Positions 54,801 to 61,476 of a stretch of 64,000 nt of DNA are shown in pieces. The DNA lies in the NCBI GenBank assembly GCA_028023455.1, contig JAQFVV010006231.1, forward strand, positions 7,390,036 to 7,454,035, read 5' to 3'. The translations under genes and the position numbers were made by a program. The notes under the pieces were generated by a model, which was given only the letters and a program-made list of their open reading frames with translations, ran no database searches and was not told the origin of the DNA. Every line of letters starts with the position of its first letter. Positions within the stretch are counted from its first letter, which is position 1. Source of the stretch: Epiperipatus broadwayi (lineage: Eukaryota > Onychophora > Udeonychophora > Euonychophora > Peripatidae).

Positions 54801-57175
54801 ATAAACAATATATACATTGAAATAAAATTTAAAAAGATTATAATAAACTTTTGTTTCAATTTATGTACTTTCATACAAAAAAGATTCACCATTTTAATGA
54901 CACAAAATTAATCTATAATTAATAATTTGCTTTAATATCAAATATATTATAGTCTTAGATGAGATTTCAATAGGAGGATCAAAAAAAATATTTATATTTT
55001 GATAGATATTATGTCTAGCTATTCATCAATTTGAATATAAAATTTTTTTGATTAAAGATAGGCAGACAATGTGGTTATAAGCTATTATTTATTAAAAATT
55101 TTCACTATGATAGAAAAATCTCATATTTTGCTATTCTCTACATAATTTTGATGACAAACAATAATAAAGGCAAAGGTGTGCAGATAATATAAATACAAAT
55201 GACAATGTTGATAAAATATCACAATTATTATGTAATCTTTCTTAAAATTAAATTAGTATATTTTTTTTTTGCTGCTGCAAAGTAAAGATTAATAATACTG
55301 TCATTTTTATCAAAGAATATAATATTATGTAGCTGTTAGTATATATGATTATCATGGCCTGAGCTCAGGTAAAACTTTAATATTCCAGTTAGTTTAGGAT
55401 TTTTCTTTCCCATAACCAGTCATACAAAACCAAATAACACTAGTCAGTTAATAAATATTTAGCTATTCTTAATTGGAGCATAAAATAATAATGAAAAATC
55501 CCTTAAATCCTTATTAATTGGAAAGCCCATTTAATAATGCTTTCTTGACTATTCATTCAAAGAGAATTTCACTCAGAAGTAGGCTATTTAAAAGTGTGCT
55601 TTATCTTTCATCCTAGATATGATAAATAAAACATTTACTAAATTATGCCATGATGTTCATAGTGGTAGTTGCCATATATATATATATATAACAACTTTTA
55701 GGCATTCACAGATGTAAGCAAGCTGAAAATTATCATTGTATATTGAAACAGTAAGGTCTGCTTTGCAGATCTTCGTTTTCCCCTGATTCTGACCGTTACA
55801 ATATCAACAATTTAAATTCCATTGTATGCTCTTGTATAATTTGTAAAAAAAAAATAATTAAAAAATGAAAATATTTTATAGCAGATTACTTATTATTTTA
55901 CATATATTATTGTCTTTTTTGGGAAGATAATTTTTATTAATTTTTGGTGTCGAGAAGGATTTGGATATTCCACACTCAAGAAGTTATGTGTCAAAGTTAA
56001 GCTTCGCTCCAAGCACTTTTAACTATTGAGTCTCTCATTTTATTACTATATCAATAAAATATGCCAACCAAAAATACTATGCCAGCCGGAACGTTATATT
56101 TGTCTTTTTTACTTAGAAACAGCGCAATCAAGTGGCTTGTCCAGTGTAATGAAAAAATACTATTTAAACTTTTTTTAAAAAATCTTCTTAATCTAGTTTC
56201 TTAGTAATAAAATTTTTTTCAGCATAGTTGAAGCTAATCAAATTGCATAGGATATTATTATACAAAAAAAAAATAGGCAGAACATGAAAGTTCCATTCAA
56301 TTGATCAAACTGTGTATATAGAATGAAACCATAATATATATTTATCAATATAATTATATATTATACAAAAAAAAAAAAATACAAATAATCACAATATATA
56401 TATATAAAAGAAACAAGAAGTAAAAATTTTAAAATTCCTAAATTTAATAAATTTTACAATATAATGACAACCATTTTTTTCATTTTGGAATGCTGTATAT
56501 GCAATCATGTTTATTAATAATGATTCTTTGGTTTACATTAAAATCATCAAAACAATTAGAGACAGTAAGATTGTTATTCTGTTTATCCATTGGGAAAAAA
56601 AAGTTATGAAGAAAAGATATTATCCTGATTGTATTTAATTGCAATGAAAGTCTCATGTTTCATCATTTATTTAATTAAAAAAAATTATAGAATACAGTAA
56701 GTTTATTATTATATTTATTTTTTGAATAAATAAACACATACAATAAATATATATACATAAATGTACTTTGAATTTATTATTATACTTTAATTTTAATTTG
56801 TATATATATTATACACAGAGAAAATTATTTGGGTTATATATATATGTGTGTGTTAAAAAATATTGTAGACATGCAGTTTAGTAAACAATATATATAATCA
56901 AAGCTATCAATGAAATGTGAGAAATTTTATATGATGCATATAAGAGGGTTTGACACAAAATATAATAGATATTGTGGTTCTATTAATATATACGTGTATA
57001 TATAAATTAAAAAAATATGTAAGAAAAAATACTAATTTTTAAGATATCTAATAATAAAAATTAAATCTATTTTTACCTGAAGTGCAGACAATGTATCTTT
57101 CAAAATTTTCTGTAGACCACTATTTTCAGCAATATATTTTTCCATAAGGTAATTATGCCTAGCTCGTTTAATTAT
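6733..57175 (-). CDS. CARS1: Cysteinyl-tRNA synthetase, cytosolic type, 13 internal exons (partial gene)
   Basis: Class Ia aminoacyl-tRNA synthetase that activates cysteine with ATP and charges tRNA-Cys in the cytosol. Thirteen minus-strand blocks, each bounded by AG/GT, join in phase into 505 residues with no stop. Landmarks in that fragment: IIKRAR at the start; TDPDKK at about 44-49, part of an insertion found in eukaryotic cytosolic enzymes; GWHIECS with a zinc-ligand Cys (about 246); FPHHDNE (about 270-275) with the other zinc ligands; KMSKS (304-308), the ATP-binding loop; then the helical anticodon-binding domain. The CGP/HIGH segment upstream and the charged C-terminal tail downstream are not in the window. 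Exons, low coordinate first: 6733-6814, 6905-6973, 14454-14602, 18208-18248, 19439-19539, 29676-29909, 30126-30254, 32766-32878, 37641-37762, 44706-44794, 51512-51652, 54545-54691, 57077-57175. The reading frame looks functional. The family assignment is very secure; the exon edges are hand-placed. Confidence 0.96.
6905..6973 (-). CDS. CARS1: CARS1 exon ([13 protein letters not shown])
   Basis: 69 bp, 23 codons, phase 0, acceptor TTAATAG and donor GTAATT. It encodes [20 protein letters not shown] and then GVN. It continues directly from KMLT in the previous exon, matching the family's 'MLKIFGA..ED..GFP' block. The initial Met is internal, not a start. Confidence 0.9.
7713..7968 (+). repeat. 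tRNA-derived SINE-like element
   Basis: The head has A-box-like GTGATATAATGATAAG followed by CATCCGCCTGACTTGC, a tRNA-like D/anticodon layout, and a degraded B-box (GGCAATTTTAATCTG). An unrelated body follows, then an A-rich tail (AAAAACAAATAAACAAAAAT). The order of tRNA head, body and A-rich tail is typical of animal SINEs. The boxes are imperfect and no flanking duplication was resolved. Confidence 0.5.
14454..14602 (-). CDS. CARS1: CARS1 exon ([16 protein letters not shown])
   Basis: 149 bp, phase 1 in and phase 0 out, acceptor TTGTAG and donor GTAAAT. It encodes (D)[19 protein letters not shown], then [20 protein letters not shown] and [10 protein letters not shown]. This is the part of the helix bundle that carries the 'NVDTRTVMEEMR' block in other animals. 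Confidence 0.92.
16153..16268. repeat. Fold-back palindrome, 48-bp arms
   Basis: Left arm 16153-16200 begins TAACTGAAGCTTCCAATGAG. The right arm 16221-16268 is its reverse complement with about three mismatches, separated by a 20-bp loop. No ORF. Possibly a miniature fold-back transposon. Confidence 0.9.
16948..17232. repeat. Inverted pair of tRNA-like SINE heads
   Basis: Left arm (16948-17035) and right arm (about 17145-17232) are reverse complements. Each carries a B-box-like GAGTTCAAATCCC or GAGTTCAAATTCC, in opposite orientation. The middle shares about 70 bp with the second locus at 20065-20135, so this is a repeat family and not a chance hairpin. Confidence 0.65.
18208..18248 (-). CDS. 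CARS1: CARS1 micro-exon ([13 protein letters not shown])
   Basis: Only 41 bp. Acceptor AACAG and donor GTAAAT. It supplies the last base of a Lys codon, then [13 protein letters not shown] and one base of an Asp codon. The match to the conserved NFYxKKxxIHxALCD of CysRS and the phase fit on both sides support it despite its size. Confidence 0.9.
19439..19539 (-). CDS. CARS1: CARS1 exon ([12 protein letters not shown])
   Basis: 101 bp, phase 0 in and phase 2 out, acceptor CTTTAG and donor A|GTTAGT. It encodes [20 protein letters not shown] and then [13 protein letters not shown]. It follows a 10.1 kb intron after the KMSKS exon and begins the helical domain that contacts the tRNA anticodon stem. 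Confidence 0.93.
19733..20243. repeat. Second copy of the inverted tRNA-like repeat family
   Basis: Left arm (19733-19821) ends in ATCCACATACATGTGAAAAA, as in the 16.95 kb copy. The right arm (about 20182-20237) carries GAGTTCAAGTCCC. The middle (20065-20135) contains TAAACTGAGCACTGAT and CCAATTGATGAGTACTG, which are inverted matches to 17085-17155. More diverged and larger than the first copy. Confidence 0.6.
21620..23230 (-). pseudogene. RTE-like non-LTR retrotransposon remnant (reverse transcriptase)
   Basis: Minus-strand RT blocks in LINE order. 22266-22556 contains [20 protein letters not shown] and then [20 protein letters not shown] (RT domain [10 protein letters not shown]). Further on, around 22110-22200, it reads [20 protein letters not shown], the catalytic xxDD box in FVDD form. 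A pre-RT lysine-rich stretch lies near 22950-23110. Many stops and frame changes separate the blocks, so it is dead. Ends are approximate. Confidence 0.85.
23783..24115. mobile_element. Fold-back copy of the hammerhead-bearing repeat
   Basis: The outer arms are inverted: AAAACTCTCTATATGTATTG near 23789 returns as CAATACATATAGAGAGTTTT near 24090. Inside, both arms carry the phrase GCATAAAATCCCCATCTAG or its complement. The middle holds a minus-strand ribozyme-like segment (23882-23940) and a duplicated ATCTGRGAGCACTTC phrase. It belongs to the same family as 61373-62687, but shorter. Confidence 0.8.
23882..23940 (-). ncRNA. Degraded hammerhead-like motif
   Basis: Same 59-nt layout as the copies near 61.5-62.5 kb, but the core reads CTAACAA where those read CTGACGA. 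Both catalytic-core G positions are changed, so it is expected to be inactive. The GAAAC side, the stem II segment and the outer stem I are retained. Confidence 0.55.
25130..26164. mobile_element. Tandem-then-inverted 338-bp monomer element with 13-bp TSD
   Basis: Forward unit 25131-25468 (338 bp) is followed by a partial forward unit 25469 to about 25589. There the orientation flips: a full inverted unit runs about 25590-25926 and a partial inverted unit from about 25927 to 26164. The whole is bracketed by the perfect direct repeat CTAGATTACTAAT (25117-25129 and 26165-26177). No ORF. I looked for a hammerhead core and found none. The architecture suggests insertion by target-primed reverse transcription of a multimeric RNA. 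Confidence 0.88.
26640..26880 (-). repeat. Possible tRNA-related repeat
   Basis: A patch less AT-biased than its surroundings. The minus strand near 26845-26860 contains GGTTTGAATCC, one base off the Pol III B-box consensus. I could not place a convincing A-box or ends, so this is only a candidate SINE. Confidence 0.25.
29676..29909 (-). CDS. CARS1: CARS1 exon with KMSKS loop
   Basis: Largest CARS exon in the window: 234 bp, 78 codons, phase 0, acceptor TTTCAG and donor GTAAAA. It runs [39 protein letters not shown] and on to [21 protein letters not shown] is the class I ATP-binding loop, and the SWKDTLDYS segment is diagnostic for eukaryotic CysRS. An ATG at 29835-29837 could open a shorter ORF, but it is internal to the spliced frame and is not a real start. 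Confidence 0.98.
30126..30254 (-). CDS. CARS1: CARS1 exon with zinc ligands (GWHIECS, HHDNE)
   Basis: 129 bp, 43 codons, phase 0, acceptor TTTAAG and donor GTAATA. It begins [20 protein letters not shown] and ends [14 protein letters not shown]. The Cys of HIECS, the first His of HHDNE and its last Glu correspond to three of the four active-site zinc ligands that select the cysteine thiol. The fourth, the Cys of CGPTVYD, would be in an upstream exon outside the window. The usual family triplet is GGG or GGF before DL; here it is TGGIDL. Confidence 0.97.
32766..32878 (-). CDS. CARS1: CARS1 exon ([20 protein letters not shown])
   Basis: 113 bp, entering in phase 1 and leaving in phase 0, acceptor TTAAAG and donor GTATTT. 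It encodes [20 protein letters not shown] and then [17 protein letters not shown], the strongly conserved 'DFALWK..KPGEP.W.SPWG' signature that precedes [10 protein letters not shown]. Confidence 0.97.
37641..37762 (-). CDS. CARS1: CARS1 exon ([15 protein letters not shown])
   Basis: 122 bp, phase 2 in and phase 1 out. It encodes [20 protein letters not shown] and then [20 protein letters not shown]. The donor reads G|GTTAAT, weaker than the other GTAAG donors but still GT, and it joins in frame with the next exon to make a Gly codon before DLSIS. The segment is characteristic of CysRS. Confidence 0.95.
38233..39211. mobile_element. Tc1/mariner-pogo-like non-autonomous element
   Basis: The ends CACCTGGGTCTCGTTTTATG and, at the right, CATAAAACGAGACCCAGGTG are perfect inverted repeats of at least 20 bp. 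Both ends abut TA (38231-38232 and 39212-39213), the target of this superfamily. The continuation CGGTAGATAGGTTCCACAGA resembles the pogo/Tigger end style (a GGTTCC-like phrase before an A-rich run). No transposase ORF. 979 bp. Confidence 0.85.
39809..39957 (-). pseudogene. LINE C-terminal zinc-knuckle fragment
   Basis: Minus-strand open stretch [20 protein letters not shown] followed by [20 protein letters not shown] and a stop after EVEIV. The C-x2-C-x8-H-x4-C spacing is the CCHC knuckle found at the end of many non-LTR retrotransposon ORF2 proteins. The upstream part is lost to stops. Confidence 0.65.
40240..40380 (-). pseudogene. Possible Penelope-like GIY-YIG C-terminus
   Basis: The minus-strand translation contains [20 protein letters not shown] and then LNK. 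This resembles the '..E..LI..L.PSLN' ending of GIY-YIG endonuclease domains fused to Penelope-type reverse transcriptases. Short and bracketed by stops. The RT fragment 150 bp away is on the opposite strand. Confidence 0.35.
40529..40720 (+). pseudogene. Penelope-like reverse transcriptase fragment
   Basis: Reads [20 protein letters not shown] and then [20 protein letters not shown]. The D-I-V-S-M-Y-T-N-I block fits RT domain A of Penelope-like elements, and the trailing [16 protein letters not shown] fits the next helix. The frame runs straight into the poly-G tract at 40726 and is lost. It opens from an internal codon, not a true start. Confidence 0.6.
40726..40799. repeat. G/C homopolymer tract in AT-rich DNA
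   Basis: A run of about 14 G, then C-rich, then a second G-rich run (about 40760-40777) and GGTTGGCTGCTGGTTTG, all inside a region that is otherwise nearly pure A/T. It could be a low-complexity junction, a G-quadruplex-forming tract or an assembly or polishing error. Confidence 0.8.
41032..41128. repeat. Fold-back palindrome, 46-bp arms
   Basis: Left arm 41032-41077 begins TTTATTGGCTTAACGTTTTC. The right arm 41083-41128 mirrors it, with a 5-bp loop and few mismatches. No coding content. Confidence 0.9.
41225..41606. mobile_element. MITE candidate, 13-bp terminal inverted repeats
   Basis: Ends TATATTCTAGCAC and GTGCTAGAATATA are perfect inverted repeats 382 bp apart, enclosing sequence less AT-biased than its surroundings. 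The minus-strand 82-codon ORF within it has no recognisable domain. A TA or TATA target duplication is possible but cannot be separated from the AT-rich flank. Confidence 0.5.
43179..43423. mobile_element. MITE, TA target, roughly 70-bp inverted ends
   Basis: The left end after TA reads GTCCTGCAATATGGTATTAG. The right end read in reverse is GTCCTGCAATACGATATTAG, with similarity continuing for about 70 bp to AACTTTGTAA. Flanking TA at 43177-43178 and 43424-43425. An internal direct repeat ATATCATGTACAAGATC occurs twice. Tc1/mariner-type MITE by target and end structure. Confidence 0.8.
43725..44010 (-). repeat. Old copy of the hammerhead-bearing repeat
   Basis: Blocks shared in order with the 61.4 kb monomer: GTAATCAAGAGATGCCA, GTGCATCATACAG, CCCCATACTAGTTTC, ATGAGGAGTCTTG, the AACTACAAAGCTAT phrase and GTTTTCAATCCAA. 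The ribozyme core is too diverged to be read. Confidence 0.6.
44706..44794 (-). CDS. CARS1: CARS1 exon ([18 protein letters not shown])
   Basis: 89 bp, starting in phase 0 and ending with two bases of an Ala codon (GC|T). Donor GTAAGT-like, acceptor TTTTAG. It encodes [20 protein letters not shown] and then IKKIIDRGF, the helix after DMEALN that leads back into the catalytic fold. Confidence 0.94.
46269..46415. repeat. Fold-back repeat
   Basis: TACAATTTATCCAAGCC..ACTTCAAACAC..CCCTTTATTTATACATATAC on the left is mirrored by GTATATATGTACAAATAAAG and then GTTTAAAGTG..TTTGGATAAATTGTA on the right. It is flanked on both sides by related roughly 90-bp direct repeats (46170-46265, 46540-46630), so it may have inserted with or between them. 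Confidence 0.75.
48265..48994. mobile_element. hAT-like non-autonomous element
   Basis: The left end AAGGGGTGGCCAAGTC and the right end in reverse CAGGGTGGTCAAACTT match the hAT end style CAGGGGTGGNCAAAC. Both flanks read ATATATAT (48257-48264, 48995-49002), an 8-bp duplication, though the motif is low-complexity. No transposase. Confidence 0.65.
49330..49810. repeat. Old fold-back copy of the hammerhead-bearing repeat
   Basis: Left part (49345-49610) matches the monomer in order: AATAATCAATAAATGGCAGA, ATTCCTATCTAGTGC, CCACATTAGTTTCTAA, CTTTGGAT, CTTCAGCAACCATTTTTACTC. The right part (about 49735-49800) is inverted, with ATCCATTGATTATTCAAG and AAAACTGGATAAA. The core on the minus strand reads TTGATGA followed later by GAAAC, closer to the canonical CTGATGA than the young copies are. 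Confidence 0.6.
50875..51195. repeat. Large fold-back repeat, roughly 125-bp arms
   Basis: Left arm about 50875-51002 and right arm about 51073-51195 are reverse complements with few changes, sharing CAATGCAGTTAACA, TTCCTTCCTTACAGTTTCAA and CAGAGCTGGCATATTATGC, around a 70-bp unique loop. No ORF. A possible fold-back transposon. Confidence 0.88.
51512..51652 (-). CDS. CARS1: CARS1 exon ([14 protein letters not shown])
   Basis: 141 bp, 47 codons, phase 0, acceptor ATATAG and donor GTAAGA. It encodes [20 protein letters not shown], then [18 protein letters not shown] and DMEALN. This is the conserved stretch before the LPxxxTRVSEY segment, where DMEALNVLPPD is near-invariant in eukaryotic CysRS. 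The following V comes from the next exon. Confidence 0.95.
52560..54350 (-). pseudogene. Decayed non-LTR retrotransposon fragments
   Basis: The minus strand near 52640-52800 gives [20 protein letters not shown] and then [12 protein letters not shown], resembling the post-YxDD 'KG..LN..K..' and 'YLG' region of Jockey-like RTs. Near 53840-53950, [19 protein letters not shown] resembles the knuckle fragment at 39.8 kb. The block order is not that of one intact element, so at least two pieces or a rearrangement are present. A hAT MITE sits between them. Confidence 0.4.
53200..53598. mobile_element. hAT MITE with 8-bp TSD
   Basis: The left end CAGTGGTCCCCAACC and the right end GGTTGGGGACCCCTG are inverted repeats with two mismatches. 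Flanks GGTTAGAT (53192-53199) and GGTTAAAT (53599-53606) match at 7 of 8, as expected for an ageing hAT target duplication. Near the right end a 26-29-bp phrase (AAAAAAATAAATG..GCCACCTGGT) occurs twice in tandem. 399 bp, no protein. Confidence 0.9.
54545..54691 (-). CDS. CARS1: CARS1 exon (TDPDKK insertion)
   Basis: 147 bp, 49 codons, phase 0 at both ends, acceptor CATTAG and donor GTAAGA. It begins [20 protein letters not shown] and ends QIEIDLQ. The TDPDKK-containing helix pair belongs to the CP insertion of eukaryotic cytosolic CysRS and is missing from bacterial enzymes, which argues for the cytosolic paralogue over the mitochondrial one. Confidence 0.94.
57077..57175 (-). CDS. CARS1: CARS1 exon ([10 protein letters not shown] segment)
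   Basis: First CARS exon visible on the minus strand: 99 bp, 33 codons, phase 0 at both ends, acceptor TTTAG and donor GTAAAA. It encodes [20 protein letters not shown] and then [13 protein letters not shown]. In the family this follows the TDIDDK end of the Rossmann half, so the preceding exon should carry ..DIDDK and the HIGH-type motif. I could not find that exon between 57176 and 64000, so it is probably beyond the right edge. Confidence 0.93.
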
Positions 57176-57882
57176 CTAAATGTTATAGAAGAATAATATT
57201 ATTATTTTGAAATTTGTTCTTCATTTCCAATATATTTCCTTGATACAATATATATCAGCTAACACAGTCACTTGTAAAATATTTACATATATAATTTGAA
57301 AAATTATATATGCCTAAAGCAAAATTAACAAAACACAATGCAGATATATATTCAAAAGTTTGAAAAAGCTAAAAAACTCAATAAATATAAAAATTTATAT
57401 CACAATATTTTTTTGTTGTTGTTAAATACTAAATATAAAAATATATATCATGTGTAACTGGCATAAAGGATTATTTATCGATGTGTTCATATATATAGCA
57501 GGGACGAAGGCTTCATGTATTGAACAGAATGAGAGTTTCCATAGAAGAATTCATTAAAAAGAAAGCTTTAACTAAAATTCAATTTTAAAAATTTACTAAA
57601 ATATGTACATATTCAACCTCACAAAATCGATCCATTAAGTTGCACATACAATAGTGTATTAAGAACAATACGTACATTAGTGTATATAAACTATTTTGGC
57701 AAATGTAAAAAAAAAATTCTCTAAACTATTTTGCTAAACATAAAAAAAGAAGAATGAACTATTCAAACTCATTATTTTTTGTATGGAATTTCTGTTACCT
57801 TTCAATTTTTTACCAACAGTTGAACTGTTTTTACTTTCAAAGGTAACCTTTATTAATAAAAGATTACAAAAATTTTTGGGTA

Positions 57883-58862
57883 CCCTTACCCATTGAGGAT
57901 TACACAGGGTTCAATGTAACAAGGTAAAAGGTACATATGTTTCAAAAACAATTACATCCATAAAAATTGCTGGAATGTGATTAATGTGTATCTGTACATG
58001 GATCCACACGGCCCAGCTGTCGAGAAGTTAACCATCACCCAATGATCCCACCCCTGGGGCCCCGAAGCGAAGACCCAAATGCTTCAGCTGAATAGGTGGC
58101 GAAGTCCAGCATTGCGCCAACCACCACAACAGGCAGCGAGGTCCAAGGCCCAAGTTCACCAAGCAATAAACTATCGACCCACAGCTGAGCCATGTCAAGA
58201 CTATCCCAGATACCTCTGCCTCCCAATTAGCAGTCCAAATGGGCAGGGACCACAATCGGTCTGCCTGCCCAAAATTGGAAAGCCAACTTTGGAAAAAACT
58301 AAGAAGTAATAAGTAATGAGCCAGATTGACACTGCCCAAAACCAGCCTATCAGAGGGCACAGCAGCTGACCAGAGCAGGAATAGCACTGAGACTTTAACC
58401 ATATACTCTCCCAGCAGATATTCTGGGTATGGCAAAATTGTCAACAGCCCACACCATAAACCAGACACCCCTGAGGAAAAAAAGAGGAGTGCAGACACAT
58501 GCCCACAAAATATTAGAACAAAACTCCATCAGGATTACAAACATTGGCGGTGGCTCAAAGCAGACCAACCGCCTTACAAATGCACTAAATTTAAAGCTAA
58601 CAAATGAAACCTAATAATAGTGAGTGCAAATCAACACTGACCTATCAAATAATCCATCAAGGGGTGCAATAGTTCTTCACAGCGAAGTCCATGTGAAGGT
58701 AGTGACTGTCACCATCCCGGCAGGTATTCTCAGGCTAGACAATGATCGTCGACTACCCCCTGAAATGAACCAAGCCCCTTATGACCACTATCACCACACT
58801 TGAGGAAAAGGAGTGCAAACTCACATTCACTAAGACAACATTTAATTCATGCAGTCTTGAAA
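57883..58862. repeat. GC-richer island, unidentified, with internal repeats
   Basis: About 1 kb close to balanced base composition in a region that is otherwise about 75% A+T, with abrupt edges. ORFs up to 156 codons occur on both strands (58028-58498 minus, 58326-58607 plus) but show no domain and overlap each other. Two diverged internal copies are visible: 58409-58500 and 58715-58825, both running from a CCxGCAGxTATTCT phrase to GAGGAAAA..GGAGTGCA.AC. Likely an inserted repeat or satellite of foreign composition. Confidence 0.5.
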
Positions 58863-59279
58863 TCAAGCCAGATTTACTTGCACATCATGAGAACAAATCT
58901 TTTGTCCATAAGACAAATAATGAGTTTGACCATCACAATATTCATTGATTATAAGAAGTTCAAACAATGCTAAAATGTAATTAATAGTTAAAACTTAAGA
59001 ATGCTAAAAGCATTTAAAAAATAAAAATATCTTGATAATTTATTCTCTATACTAAAACTAATTATAGTCTGATTTACTGATAAGAGAGTTCCAGATTTTT
59101 CTAAATGTATGTAATATGTGTATATTAGCTATTACATAAAAATTGTTGCGGCAAGTAAAATAAAAACATTATTAAAAAAAAGATTATGTAATGTACTTCC
59201 ACTTCTAAAAAAGTCATGCTTCGTCACTGATATATAGTTATGTGTCTAAATAAAATTGAGGGGTAATTCACATTACAAA

Positions 59280-59297
59280 TTTCGTCCAACGTGAGGC
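59280..59297 (+). other. Candidate retroelement primer-binding site
   Basis: TTTCGTCCAACGTGAGGC resembles the tRNA-Lys1,2-type primer-binding site TGGCGCCCAACGTGGGGC, with five differences. It lies about 470 bp upstream of the gag-like ORFs, as expected for the end of a 5' LTR. I could not define the LTR itself. Confidence 0.45.
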
Positions 59298-59768
59298 ACG
59301 GACATTCGTTCATTAAAAAAAGAGAAAAAATACGTAATATATAAAAAAAATGAAAATCAGCATACATAAATAAAAATATATAATTAAAGTAAAAGAATTT
59401 ATGAGAGATGGAAGAGGAAAAATGGGATTAATGATAATTTTATATGCTATAAAAGAAAGATAAGTGGAGGCAGTTTAATGAAATGACATAGTTGGTATTA
59501 ATGAAATAATATAGTTGGTATTAAAAAAATAAAAAATACGTTATAGATATAGGAAAATAAGAGCGGGTAGGCATTGGCATTAGATTAGGAATCGGCATGC
59601 AAATGGTATTGGGGAGAAGTGTAGTGGGAGAAAATTGATCGAACACTAATGTTTGAGTATAAATTAAATTAAAATTATTAAATAAAATAAAAATTAGTAA
59701 ACAAATTGATGTGAATAAAATACAGTATTAAAGATAAATAATATAAAAAGTAAATAAAAATTATAAAT

Positions 59769-61033
59769 ATGACAGAAAATAAAGCCAATATGAAGGCTCA
59801 AGGTAAAAAAATAGAAAATGTTCCCAGCGAGGAACAAAATAAAACTGAGACTAGTGAAATAAAAAAGGTCCCCAGTAAAGAAAAAATGGAGACTCAAGCG
59901 AAAGAAATAGAGAATGTTCCTAATGAGGAACAACAAAGTAAAATCGAAAAAGATGTTGAGCACAAAGAAGAAAATAGGGAAATCATAGCTTTAATAACCA
60001 GCATGCTTGAAAAACAAAAAGAAGCAGCTGAAGAATATAAAAAAATAGCCGAAGAGCTTAAAAAACCAAAATAATAAAATGAATAGAAAATTGGAATGGC
60101 AAGCTGAAATGCTTGAAAAGTTAAAGGACCAGCACGGATTGGCTATGATAAAATAAAAAAAGAAATTAGGGAATAGAGACTATTTACAAAGTGATAGAGA
60201 AAAATAAAATAGAAAATAGAAAAGTAATTGAAAAGATAAAAGTTGAAATTACGGATTTAGCTTGGAAAGTAAATCAAATGAATTGTAGCAAAGATAGCAT
60301 GCAAACAGAAATAAAACAGTATGAGCAGTTGAGTGCAAACACGCACATTGTAAACAATCCAGCAATCGTGAACCAGTTTTTAAAAATATGGATATATTTT
60401 GGCCATCAAGGTGAAGCTCCTATGGAGCATTTGAATAATTTTGAGTGCTATTTCACTCTGAATCAATTAAATAAGGAGGTTATGATCGCAATAGCATGTA
60501 GCCATTTACAAGAGGGGTCTCAATCTTGTTGGGACTCTTTATATAAAAAACCTGTCACTTTTGCCGAATACAAAAATTGCTCTAGTAGCTATTATTGGAG
60601 CAAAGATCATCAGGAAAATCTTCGTCACCAGGTATCGCAAGATAAATGGCGACCTGGTGAACCATTCGTTTCCTTTTTCAGAAGGCAAGTGGCGAAATTC
60701 CGCTCTTTAACAGCAGACCCACTATCTGAATAACAAATTGTCAGGATAATCCACCATAGTTTTCCTCATAATGTCGAGAAAATGCTCATAGGAGCTGAGA
60801 GGAAAACAACAGAACAAATGGCAGAATTGTTGAGCACTTTTGACAGTGCTAGACGAACTTTTGATACGAGAGATAGGGGATTCAAACCCCAACTTAGAGA
60901 GCTGGTTGTAAATGCCATAAGATATAGGTGTGGAATGAATTCGAGGAGTGAAGCCCGAAAGAGACATTATTCAAATAGTACCGAGAGAACAAGAATCTTT
61001 CGAAGAATGGGAAGTGACCCTGAGCTCTCGTAG
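59769..61033 (+). pseudogene. Ty3/gypsy-type gag remnant, broken
   Basis: Three plus-strand pieces. 59769-60074 is a charged Lys/Glu-rich segment with the phrase ENVP(S/N)EEQ repeated, low-complexity and coiled-coil-like. 60191-60733 contains a capsid-like region: FGHQGEAPMEHLNNFECYF, SQSCWDSLYK, then RHQVSQDKWRPGEPFVSFFR (W-x2-G/E-x-Y/F-x2-F style). 60734-61033 carries the rest of the capsid-like domain. Pieces 2 and 3 are in one frame and separated by a single TAA at 60731-60733; piece 1 is in another frame. No zinc knuckle, protease or pol follows; an A-rich run begins at about 61077. Non-functional as it stands. Confidence 0.75.
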
Positions 61034-61476
61034 CATACCTAAGGAAAGGCCAATCCCCTAATATATGGTTATATGCCAAAAAAAAAAAAAAATAACAAAG
61101 CACCGCCTGACAAAAATTAAGAATATGTAATCTGATGGATTCACCAGCTTGACCTAGTTATTAATGACCCATGGATTTTGAATAATGAAAAAAAATGATT
61201 AAAGTTAGTCTTAATAAAATAAAATAAAAATGCTAAAAATAAATTCTTAAAAAACTTAGTTTGAAAATGCTAAATCAAGTTATGTCAAAACCCTCGATTA
61301 TGTCTTCTCAATTATTGAGATATTCCAGCTCATAAGTCTAAAACATAGTGGAGTATGATGTAAGCAAAATGATAAACAGAGCAAAACTCTCCATACAGTA
61401 TTGCCACCTGTGCTAAACAGAGTAATCAACGGATGCCAGAAGGCTTGTGCATAAAATCCCTATCCAATGCCTATTC

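Larger units (their letters stand above)
51653..57076 (-). other. CARS1 introns 51653-54544 and 54692-57076
   Basis: AT-rich. The first carries LINE debris and the hAT MITE at 53.2 kb, plus a short hairpin at 52263-52322. The second shows no feature I can name apart from (TA)n tracts. A less AT-biased patch at about 55930-56090 is unidentified. Confidence 0.55.

Noticed and set aside
55930-56090. Possible LTR end with primer site near TTTTTGGTGTCGAGAAGGAT
   Set aside because: It resembles an LTR/primer-site junction, but there is no paired LTR, gag or pol around it and the tRNA match is unclear.
58028-58498. 156-codon minus-strand ORF in the GC-richer island
   Set aside because: Longest ORF near there only because A/T stops are rare in this patch. 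It overlaps ORFs on the other strand and has no domain or start context.
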